Part shown: in pieces, positions 1 to 5,547 of the stretch | Position numbering within the stretch: position 1 is the first letter of the stretch | Layout: every line of letters starts with the position of its first letter | From: Halovenus sp. | Lineage (GTDB): Archaea; Halobacteriota; Halobacteria; Halobacteriales; Haloarculaceae | Direction of reading: 5' to 3' | Assembly (NCBI GenBank): GCA_028274925.1 | Contig: JAQCNR010000413.1 | Span: 1-11,085, forward strand | DNA length: 11,085 nucleotides | Made by a program: the position numbers and the translations under genes | Notes under the pieces: generated by a model | The model's input: the letters and a program-made list of their open reading frames with translations, nothing else | Told to the model about the DNA's origin: nothing | The model's database searches: none

Positions 1-26
1 CCCGAAAGCGGATCTCGATCTGGCAT

Positions 27-54
27 AATCGGTTACCGATTTGTTCAGTATAAC
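27..54 (+). promoter_or_regulatory. Palindrome next to a TATA-like box upstream of the Baeyer-Villiger monooxygenase gene
   Basis: Bases 27-41 form a 15-bp palindrome, AATCGG-TTA-CCGATT, symmetric except for its central base. A TATA-like TATAAC follows at 49-54. The palindrome sits where archaeal BRE elements and regulator operators usually lie, so it may be an operator for the downstream monooxygenase. Other AT-rich candidates, TTAAAG at 60-65 and TATTTT at 101-106, could also be the TATA box, so the transcription start is not fixed. The symmetry is directly visible; the operator role is inference. Confidence 0.35.
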
Positions 55-85
55 AGTTCTTAAAGCTTCGTTGTTAGGAGAGTCA

Positions 86-184
86 GTGCCTGCCCCGGCG
101 TATTTTCGAGTCTCCTGTCCGGCAGGGCGCTTATTGTGCTGCGTGTCAAATGTGATAGCCGACGATCAATGTGTGCAACGATGA
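86..184 (+). CDS. Possible 32-codon upstream ORF overlapping the monooxygenase start
   Basis: A GTG at 86 follows a Shine-Dalgarno-like GGAG (77-80) by five nucleotides and opens a 32-codon frame. Its TGA stop (182-184) overlaps the ATG of the monooxygenase at 181 in the classic ATGA arrangement of translational coupling. The predicted peptide has four cysteines (residues 11, 18, 19 and 29) and is slightly basic. That is unlike normal haloarchaeal cytosolic proteins and argues against a stable protein. It could be a leader peptide or chance. No homology is recognised. The arrangement mildly supports 181 as the monooxygenase start. Confidence 0.2.
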   Translation: MPAPAYFRVSCPAGRLLCCVSNVIADDQCVQR

Positions 185-1830
185 CACGGGACGATACGGG
201 GGGAACAGCAGCAGTCGATGCTGTCGTTGTCGGGGCAGGCTTTTCGGGACTGTACATGTCTCACCGCCTGCGTGAACTCGGCCTCTCGGTTCAGGTGTTC
301 GAGAAAGCGCCGGACGTGGGCGGAACGTGGTACTGGAACCGCTATCCCGGCGCTCGTTGTGACAGCGAGAGCCACATCTACTGTTATTCGTTCTCGGAGG
401 AGATTCGCGACGAGTGGGTCTGGAGCGAGCGCTATCCCGAACAGCCGGAAATCTTAGAGTATCTCCGCTTCGCTGCCGACCACCTCGACTTGCGAGAGCA
501 GATCAGCTTCGAGACGGCAGTCGAGTCCGCAACGTTCGACGGAGACGCAGGAACGTGGACCGTCGAAACTGACGACGGTGAGTCAGTCACCAGCCAATTT
601 TTCATCAGTGCTGTCGGCTGTCTCTCGGAGCCGTACATTCCCGACTTCGACAATCGTAGTGCCTTCGAAGGAGAGATTTATCACACGGCGCGGTGGCCAC
701 AGGACGGTGTCGACCTCGACGGCAAGCGGGTCGGGATTATTGGTACTGGCTCGACCGGTATCCAACTCACGCCGGAGGTTGCCGACCGGGCAGGCCACCT
801 GACTGTCTTCCAGCGAACGCCGAACTACGCCGTGCCGGCACGAAACCGCCCGCTGGAAGACGACGAGTGGGCAGAGATCAAAGCCAACTACGACGAGATT
901 TGGGAGGACGCTCGCTTCTCGTGGCTGGGGATGCCCTTCGAGATGACACACGCGACGACGGCAGGGATGTCCGACGAAGAGATTCGCGACGCGCTGGAGG
1001 ATGGCTGGCAAGCCGGCGGCTTCCGCTTTCTGCATACCTTCGAGGATACGCTGTTCAACGACGACACGAACGAGATTGTCTCCGAATTCCTTCGTGAAAA
1101 GATTCGCGAGCAGGTGGAGGACCCAGAGACAGCCGAGAAACTCGTGCCCACAGCACACCCCTACGGGAGCAAACGACCACCGATGGATTATGGGGGGTAC
1201 TACGAGACGTTTAACCGCGAGCACGTGACGCTTGCTGACGTGGCGGAGAACCCAATCACCGAGTTCACGCCCGAGGGGATTCAGACGACGGCCGACCACT
1301 ACGACCTCGGTACCGTCATCTTCGCAACTGGCTTCGACGCGATGACCGGCGCGCTGCTGGCGATGGATATCGAGGGCCGGGACGGACACGTCCTCGAAGA
1401 GGAATGGGAGGGCGGCCCGCGGACGTATCTCGGCCTCGGCGTGGATGGCTTCCCGAACCTGTTCACCATCACCGGCCCGCAGAGTCCGTCGGTCCTGAGC
1501 AACATGCCCGTCTCTATCGAACAACACGTCGACTGGATTGCGGACTGTATCGAGTACATGCAGTCGGAGGGGTACGAGTACATCGAACCACAATCGGCGG
1601 CGGCCGAGCGCTGGGTGTCCCAGACGAATATGCTCGCCAACGAGATGCTCTTTTCCGAAGCAGAGTCGTGGTATCGCGGCGCGAACGTTCCGGACAAGCC
1701 TCGCGTATTCACGCCGTTCCCCGGCGGTGTCGAAACCTACCGGCGAGAGTGTGAACGCGTGGTCGAGAATGGCTACGAGGGCTTCGATTTCGCCGAGTCA
1801 CTCGGACCGCTCGGCACGTCGGCAGACTAA
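181..1830 (+). CDS. Baeyer-Villiger-type flavin-containing monooxygenase (FAD/NADPH)
   Basis: This 549-residue protein belongs to the class B flavoprotein monooxygenases, which insert oxygen next to a carbonyl to give an ester or lactone using FAD, NADPH and O2. The FAD Rossmann motif GAGFSG is at residues 18-23 and the second, NADPH-binding, motif GTGSTG at 188-193. The Baeyer-Villiger fingerprint F-x-G-x3-H-x3-W-P is exact at 162-173 (H168, W172). The second family signature GGTW...YPGARCD is at 47-61. KRPPMDYGGYYETFNR (331-346) matches the segment carrying the catalytic arginine, here probably R332, and an ATG-type motif (FATGFD) lies near the C-terminal third. Length is normal for the phenylacetone/cyclohexanone monooxygenase group. 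In-frame starts also exist at 136 (GTG) and 169 (ATG). I chose 181 because it leaves the usual short N-terminus before the Rossmann fold. The substrate is unknown, and a related N-oxidising enzyme is a less likely alternative. Confidence 0.9.
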   Translation: MTRDDTGGTAAVDAVVVGAGFSGLYMSHRLRELGLSVQVFEKAPDVGGTWYWNRYPGARCDSESHIYCYSFSEEIRDEWVWSERYPEQPEILEYLRFAADHLDLREQISFETAVESATFDGDAGTWTVETDDGESVTSQFFISAVGCLSEPYIPDFDNRSAFEGEIYHTARWPQDGVDLDGKRVGIIGTGSTGIQLTPEVADRAGHLTVFQRTPNYAVPARNRPLEDDEWAEIKANYDEIWEDARFSWLGMPFEMTHATTAGMSDEEIRDALEDGWQAGGFRFLHTFEDTLFNDDTNEIVSEFLREKIREQVEDPETAEKLVPTAHPYGSKRPPMDYGGYYETFNREHVTLADVAENPITEFTPEGIQTTADHYDLGTVIFATGFDAMTGALLAMDIEGRDGHVLEEEWEGGPRTYLGLGVDGFPNLFTITGPQSPSVLSNMPVSIEQHVDWIADCIEYMQSEGYEYIEPQSAAAERWVSQTNMLANEMLFSEAESWYRGANVPDKPRVFTPFPGGVETYRRECERVVENGYEGFDFAESLGPLGTSAD

Positions 1831-2646
1831 TTAAAGGCGAACCGGAATCCCGCGCTCGTCGAGATACTGTTTCGTTTCTTCGATGGAGTACTCGCCGAAG
1901 TGGAAAATCGAGGCCGCCAGCGCGGCGTCGGCGTTGGCCTCGGTGAACACTTCGTAGGCGTCCTCGGGGCTTCCACAGCCCGACGATGCAATTACCGGCG
2001 TCGAGACGGTCTCACAGACCGCGCTCATCAGCGGGATGTCGTAGCCGTCCTTGGTGCCGTCGGCGTCGATAGAGTTGATGAACAACTCGCCCGCGCCGCG
2101 GCGTTCTGCCTCTTCTGACCACTCGACGGCGTCGGTACCAGTGCCCTCACGGCCCCCCTTAACCGTGCACTCGAACCAGCAGGATTCGCCGTCGACCTCG
2201 GCGTAGTACTCGCCCTCGTCGTCGAATCGTCGGCGTGCGTCGACGGAGATGACGATACACTGGCTACCGAATGCCTGTGCACCTTCACCGATGAGTTCCG
2301 GTCGTTGCAGTGCGCCGGTGTTGATTGACACTTTGTCGGCACCGGCCCGGAGCGTCTCTTTAATATCGTCGCGGGTGCGGATGCCGCCGCCGACAGTCAG
2401 CGGAATGAACACCTCGTCGGCGACAGAGGAGACAGTATCGAGCATGGTCTCGCGGCCCTCGGCGGAGGCGGTGATATCCAGAAAGACGAACTCGTCGGCA
2501 CCGGCCTGGTTGTACTCCTTTGCCATCTCGACCGGGTCGCCGGTGTATTCGAGGTCCTCGAAGTTGACGCCCGTGTAGACTGCAGCGTTGCCGTCGTCGT
2601 CGACATCCACGTCGATACAGGGGATGATCCGCTTGGTGAGAGTCAT
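1831..2646 (-). CDS. hisF: Imidazole glycerol phosphate synthase, cyclase subunit HisF
   Basis: HisF is the TIM-barrel cyclase subunit that, with the glutaminase HisH, converts PRFAR and ammonia into imidazole glycerol phosphate and AICAR, linking histidine and purine synthesis in the cytoplasm. The 271-residue protein starts MTLTKRIIPCIDV, with the catalytic acid D12. The second catalytic aspartate is D136 in IVISVDARRR. The phosphate loop GGGI is at 86-89, and a second one in IASSGCGSPEDA lies near the C-terminus. A few acidic residues are inserted after D12, a typical halophilic change. The frame stays open upstream to 2961, but that stretch crosses the inverted-repeat element and lacks HisF similarity, so ATG 2646 is the start. 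No other his gene is nearby, in line with dispersed his genes in haloarchaea. Its stop directly abuts that of the convergent monooxygenase. Confidence 0.97.
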   Translation of the reverse strand: MTLTKRIIPCIDVDVDDDGNAAVYTGVNFEDLEYTGDPVEMAKEYNQAGADEFVFLDITASAEGRETMLDTVSSVADEVFIPLTVGGGIRTRDDIKETLRAGADKVSINTGALQRPELIGEGAQAFGSQCIVISVDARRRFDDEGEYYAEVDGESCWFECTVKGGREGTGTDAVEWSEEAERRGAGELFINSIDADGTKDGYDIPLMSAVCETVSTPVIASSGCGSPEDAYEVFTEANADAALAASIFHFGEYSIEETKQYLDERGIPVRL

Positions 2647-2736
2647 GTGGGTTGTTGTGCGGCGGTAGGAGACTGGGGCACCTATGCGTTTCCATCCCGG
2701 GGAGTTTGAGTAGAGAGGGAGAAGGTTACGGATATT

Positions 2737-2985
2737 AACAGCCAGAAAGCCCCCGTCCGTTCGAGTCGGGGGCCTCGTTGCGCGCGCTTCGCGTGCTTTC
2801 TTCGGCCGCCTTCCCCGAACGGACGGCCCCTTCCAGTCCCACCCGTTGCTTTTGCCACAGGCCACCGCGGGTGGGACTGAAAGGGGCTGCTCGCTTGGTC
2901 CGTCCCGGGCGAAGCAAGCACCGCAGTGGAACGAGGAGCGCAGCGAGTCCTGGACGGTCAAGCGAGCAGGGGCTTTCTGGCTGTT
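2737..2985. repeat. 249-bp element of nested inverted repeats (four-way cloverleaf or MITE-like)
   Basis: The ends AACAGCCAGAAAGCCCC (2737-2753) and GGGGCTTTCTGGCTGTT (2969-2985) are perfect 17-bp inverted repeats. Three more self-complementary arms fill the interior almost without gaps. Arm 2 closes with 10 bp (2754-2763 with 2816-2825) and has an inner hairpin at 2780-2796. Arm 3 pairs 19 positions with one mismatch (2827-2845 with 2868-2886). Arm 4 pairs 2889-2905 with 2952-2967, with one bulge at 2899. The result is a four-way junction with only about four unpaired bases at its centre. An alternative hairpin, 2749-2755 with 2767-2773, would compete with it. No convincing target-site duplication is seen. 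It lies between hisF and a small gene and has no plausible coding frame. It may be a MITE- or REP-like DNA element, or a structured RNA. Confidence 0.8.
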
Positions 2986-3072
2986 CTCAGCAATACAACA
3001 ACCACGTCCACTCGAACCAACCCATACAAAAAGAGTCGATACACCGAAGTGAGTCCGACAACGAGTGCGAGT

Positions 3073-3252
3073 ATGAGCGACGACGAGAGCGAGGCATACG
3101 ACCCAACGGACCCGCAGGCACCGGAGACGGAGCCACCGCGGCGCAGCACCGCCCCCCAGAGTGAGTACACGAACGGGCAGGTAGCGATTGGATTCGCCGT
3201 ATTGCTCGTCGGACTAGTCGTTGTAGTTGGGTTGACGGTGGCACTGGCGTAA
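3073..3252 (+). CDS. Small haloarchaeal single-pass membrane protein
   Basis: A 59-residue protein with an acidic, proline-rich N-terminal half (residues 1-36) and one strongly hydrophobic C-terminal helix at about 37-58 (VAIGFAVLLVGLVVVVGLTV). It is probably tail-anchored with the acidic part in the cytoplasm. The layout recalls short haloarchaeal proteins of unknown function that have a Ser/Thr-Pro-rich linker before a single GF-VLLVGL-type helix, but I cannot confirm a family. ATG 3073 is chosen because the frame upstream runs into the inverted-repeat element and changes composition. An A-rich stretch (ATACAAAAA, 3024-3032) could serve as TATA box with a leader of roughly 18 nt. It lies 69 bp upstream of the tRNA gene on the same strand. 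Function is unknown. Confidence 0.7.
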   Translation: MSDDESEAYDPTDPQAPETEPPRRSTAPQSEYTNGQVAIGFAVLLVGLVVVVGLTVALA

Positions 3253-3289
3253 CTGGGACTCGGCCACACACCGTGTCGGAATGAGAATG

Positions 3290-3295
3290 TTAAAG
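3290..3295 (+). promoter_or_regulatory. TATA-like box of the tRNA-Met gene
   Basis: TTAAAG lies 27-32 nt before the first base of the mature tRNA, the spacing expected of an archaeal TATA box when transcription starts at or just before the tRNA 5' end. It is in the short gap after the small membrane-protein gene. The call rests on position and composition only. Confidence 0.45.
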
Positions 3296-3321
3296 ACAAC
3301 GACCCGATAATGAACGGATGC

Positions 3322-3453
3322 GCCCGGGTGGCTTAGCTGGACATAGCGCCGCACTCATAGGGTATCAACGAACGCGGCACACGCACGTTCCCCCGAGGGT
3401 CGCCTCGGACCTGGGACATGCGGAGATCGAGGGTTCGGAGCCCTCCCCGGGCA
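3322..3453 (+). tRNA. Elongator tRNA-Met (CAU) with an intron
   Basis: Acceptor strands GCCCGGG (3322-3328) and CCCGGGC (3446-3452) pair perfectly, with discriminator A at 3453 and no encoded CCA. The D-arm is at 3331-3347. The anticodon stem is CCGCA (3349-3353) with TGCGG (3419-3423), and the anticodon CAT is at 3356-3358. The T-arm is GAGGG-TTCGGAG-CCCTC (3429-3445). Removing the 58-nt intron after position 37 gives a 74-nt mature tRNA. Archaeal initiator tRNA carries three G-C pairs at the bottom of the anticodon stem. This stem ends G-C-A instead, so it is the elongator (an AUA-decoding tRNA-Ile with modified C34 is less likely). Introns at 37/38 are known in haloarchaeal elongator tRNA-Met. 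Confidence 0.95.
3360..3417 (+). other. 58-nt tRNA-Met intron with canonical bulge-helix-bulge
   Basis: The splice junctions form a textbook bulge-helix-bulge. The central 4-bp helix is CTCA (3354-3357) with TGGG (3412-3415). The 3-nt bulges are TA^G (3358-3360) and AC^A (3416-3418), each cut after its second base. The intron-side helix continues as GGT (3361-3363) with ACC (3409-3411). It is capped by a 6-bp hairpin CCGAGG-GTCG-CCTCGG (3393-3408) and a weaker AACG/CGTT pairing (3371-3389). The archaeal splicing endonuclease should remove it. I see no C/D-box guide motifs inside, unlike the well-known haloarchaeal tRNA-Trp intron. Confidence 0.9.
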
Positions 3454-3457
3454 TTTT
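3454..3457 (+). terminator. Short T-run directly after tRNA-Met
   Basis: Four T residues follow the tRNA discriminator base immediately. Archaeal RNA polymerase can terminate on short T-tracts after stable RNA genes, so this is a plausible but weak terminator. Confidence 0.3.
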
Positions 3458-3520
3458 CCAAGGAACCACAACCGCCAGAGAGTGGTGACGCCGTGAAACT
3501 CCAGACGGCTCCGAACGAGA

Positions 3521-3545
3521 CGAGACGCGAGTGACGAGCGTCTCG
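3521..3545. repeat. Hairpin in the tRNA-to-monooxygenase spacer
   Basis: CGAGACG (3521-3527) and CGTCTCG (3539-3545) form a 7-bp stem with an 11-nt loop. It lies in the roughly 220-bp spacer between tRNA-Met and the FAD monooxygenase gene. Apart from this hairpin, a short tRNA-end-like stretch at 3551-3569 and the promoter at its right edge, I see no gene in the spacer. The hairpin is not followed by a T-run, so it is not an obvious terminator. Confidence 0.4.
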
Positions 3546-3644
3546 GCGTAGTCCGAATCCTCCCCGGATATGCCGACGAGGAGCAGATATCGTGAGTCTG
3601 CGGCAAGCCCCAGCGTCAGAGAGTGTTGTCTCTCAATACCCGAA

Positions 3645-3650
3645 TTTTAT
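3645..3650 (+). promoter_or_regulatory. TATA box for the 3676 FAD monooxygenase (leaderless)
   Basis: TTTTAT stands out in GC-rich surroundings and is centred about 28 nt before the ATG at 3676. That spacing would place the transcription start on or next to the start codon, giving a leaderless mRNA. This is the main support for 3676 as the real start. Confidence 0.6.
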
Positions 3651-3675
3651 GCAGTACTCGTGCTAAAGACGGAGC

Positions 3676-4926
3676 ATGCAAGACGGTGTGTACGAGTACG
3701 AAGGGGGCCCGAGAGTTGCACACGAGGGGAATATCTACTACAACGAGCCAGTAGTTGCGTCTAACTACGAGATAGAGACCTGTCCGCCGGATAAACAGCT
3801 AACGATTGCTATCTCGGGCGGTTCGATGGGGGGGTTGTTCGTTGCACACGCGTTGTCAGAAGCAGGGCACGACGTCGAGGTGTACGAGCAGACAGCGGAA
3901 GGGAAAATGAGGGGGCGTGGGGGTGGAATCATCCTCCATCCAGAGATGTTGGACTATCTGGAGCAGGCCGGGATAGCGGACCGGGAGTCAGTAACGATGA
4001 CGCACGATGGGCTACAGTATTTCGACCACGATGGGTCTGTGATGGACCAGCGTGAGTACGTCATCCACGGCGGTTCCTGGGATACGCTGTATCGGGCCGT
4101 TCGGAAACATCTGCCCAGCGAGCGGTACCACATGGGGACGGAGGTGACCGACGTCTCTCAGAGTGACGAGAGTGACACCGTGTCGGTACAGTTCGATGGA
4201 CAGGCATCGAAAGAGGCGGACCTGTTTGTCGCGGCGGAGGGGTATCGCTCTCAAACACGCCAGCAGTATTTTCCTGACGTGTCGCTGGAATACGTGGGCT
4301 ACGTTGCGTTCCGGGGCCTCGCGTACGAAGACGAGTTACCGGACGATATCGTTCGCAAACTTCGTGACCACTTCGTCATCTACCACGGTCCGGACTTTCA
4401 GGTGCTCACGTACCCCGTTCCAAGTCCAGATGGCAGCAGCGAACGAGGCGACCGCCGTATCAATCTCGTGTGGTATCGAAACATCGCGGCGGGTGAGGAG
4501 TTCGAGAACCTGATGCTCGGAGCGGACGGAACACAGTATAACGGAACGCTCCCGCCTGGGCAGATGCGCGATTCGGTTCGCGACGCACATATCGAGTTCG
4601 GTAAAGAGAGTGCTCCAGCGGTATTCACGCGACTGTTCGAGGCATACGATGAAGCATATGTACAGGCTGTCTACGACCTGGCAGCCCCGGAGGTCGTCGT
4701 TGACCGAGTCTGTTTGCTTGGCGACGCCGCGTTCTTTATTCGTCCGCACATGGCTGCGGGGACGGCACACGCGTTTGCCGACGCGCTCGCACTCGGCGAA
4801 GCGCTTGGCCCGTACGACAACCTCGACAACGTGTTAGCACGGTGGAACGTGCAACAGACCGAACTCGGCAATCGCCTCGTTCGACGAGCACGCGAACGCG
4901 GCAATCGGTACATGAATCGTCAATAA
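3676..4926 (+). CDS. FAD-dependent aromatic-ring-type monooxygenase (PHBH fold)
   Basis: A 416-residue class A flavoprotein monooxygenase. Such enzymes use NAD(P)H, FAD and O2 to hydroxylate activated aromatic or heteroaromatic rings. The N-terminal FAD dinucleotide fold is ISGGSMGG (residues 46-53), followed by an acidic E71 at the end of the second strand. RGRGGGIILHPEML (79-92) covers the flavin-contact region. The DG motif appears as AAEGYRS (186-192), with E188 where most relatives have Asp. The GD motif is LGDAA (348-352), followed by RPHMAAGTAHAFADA. That last segment resembles the 2,6-dihydroxypyridine 3-hydroxylase group more than UbiH or salicylate hydroxylases, but the substrate is uncertain. 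An extra segment of about 40 residues, of unknown role, precedes the Rossmann fold. The gene converges on the VOC gene with a 42-bp gap. Confidence 0.87.
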   Translation: MQDGVYEYEGGPRVAHEGNIYYNEPVVASNYEIETCPPDKQLTIAISGGSMGGLFVAHALSEAGHDVEVYEQTAEGKMRGRGGGIILHPEMLDYLEQAGIADRESVTMTHDGLQYFDHDGSVMDQREYVIHGGSWDTLYRAVRKHLPSERYHMGTEVTDVSQSDESDTVSVQFDGQASKEADLFVAAEGYRSQTRQQYFPDVSLEYVGYVAFRGLAYEDELPDDIVRKLRDHFVIYHGPDFQVLTYPVPSPDGSSERGDRRINLVWYRNIAAGEEFENLMLGADGTQYNGTLPPGQMRDSVRDAHIEFGKESAPAVFTRLFEAYDEAYVQAVYDLAAPEVVVDRVCLLGDAAFFIRPHMAAGTAHAFADALALGEALGPYDNLDNVLARWNVQQTELGNRLVRRARERGNRYMNRQ

Positions 4927-4968
4927 CAGTGGTTGCACAACGGTCCTGTTGTCTCTTCGAGTCGACGG

Positions 4969-5439
4969 TTACTCGTCGATTGCGAGGGTTGCCGATGCGG
5001 CTGCCCCAGTCTGTGGGATGAGGTTGTCTCGGTCCGTGACCTGTTCTTGGATGTCTGTCGGGAGCGTTTCAATGTCCGGATGATTGACCTCGACGAGGTT
5101 GTCATCAGGGTCACGAAGATACAGCTGTACTGCTCCGTCAGGGAGTTCGTACAATCCGAGCAGCGAGTCGTCGGCGAAGTCTCCCACCAACCCTCGGTCG
5201 ACAGCGTCCCGGTAGACCTCCTCGAAGTTATCAACGGTAAGTCCAAAGTGGTGATACTGCGGGCTTTCGACGTCTCGCTGGAACAGGTGGAGCTGTTGGT
5301 CTCCGAAGCTGAGCCAGCGAACTGGGACCTCGAAATTGGGAGCAGCTATTTCCTCTGCGCCGAAGAGCTCGATGTAAAACTGGGTCGATTCCTCAAGGTC
5401 AGAGGCGACGACACTGACGTGGTTGACACGTGCACTCAT
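4969..5439 (-). CDS. VOC superfamily protein (glyoxalase / extradiol dioxygenase fold)
   Basis: A 156-residue protein of the vicinal-oxygen-chelate superfamily, which includes glyoxalase I, extradiol ring-cleavage dioxygenases and fosfomycin/bleomycin resistance proteins. Two beta-alpha-beta-beta-beta modules are visible: VNHVSVVASDLEESTQFY near the N-terminus and HHFGLTVDNFEEVYRDA in the middle. Likely metal ligands are H7, H64 and E117 in RDPDDNLVEVNHPD, so a divalent-metal enzyme is likely. ATG 5439 is chosen over the longer frame to 5532 because the VOC fold begins right after it. A 7-nt T-tract (minus strand, 5462-5468) is centred about 26 nt upstream, giving a leaderless mRNA. It lies 108 bp downstream of the LLM gene on the same strand but seems to have its own promoter. 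The reaction is unknown; a role in the same pathway as the neighbouring monooxygenases is inference. Confidence 0.82.
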   Translation of the reverse strand: MSARVNHVSVVASDLEESTQFYIELFGAEEIAAPNFEVPVRWLSFGDQQLHLFQRDVESPQYHHFGLTVDNFEEVYRDAVDRGLVGDFADDSLLGLYELPDGAVQLYLRDPDDNLVEVNHPDIETLPTDIQEQVTDRDNLIPQTGAAASATLAIDE

Positions 5440-5461
5440 ACTGCTGATATCTACGTGCGAG

Positions 5462-5468
5462 AAAAAAA
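5462..5468 (-). promoter_or_regulatory. T-tract TATA-like box for the VOC gene
   Basis: Seven consecutive T residues on the minus strand are centred about 26 nt upstream of the VOC ATG (5439). The position fits an archaeal TATA box for a leaderless transcript. The same tract could alternatively terminate the upstream LLM transcript, whose stop codon is about 80 bp earlier. Confidence 0.45.
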
Positions 5469-5547
5469 GTGTTCGCTCACCCCAATAGCGCGAGTCTCCA
5501 GCTTCCAACCCGGAACGCAGCGAGTTCAACAAAAAGAGTAATTGCTG

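Noticed and set aside
583..1593. 336-codon open frame antisense to the Baeyer-Villiger monooxygenase
   Set aside because: It lies wholly inside a gene with exact family motifs, has no recognisable domain and is Arg/Val/His-rich, as expected of a shadow frame in GC-rich DNA.
2647..2961. N-terminal extension of the hisF frame through the inverted-repeat element
   Set aside because: HisF similarity begins exactly at ATG 2646. The extension is Arg/Lys/Pro-rich and arises from the repeat element.
2737..2985. CRISPR array
   Set aside because: The repeats are inverted and nested rather than direct and regularly spaced, and no cas gene is present.
4933..5541. 202-codon plus-strand frame opposite the VOC gene
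   Set aside because: The minus strand carries clear VOC motifs and metal ligands; this frame has none.
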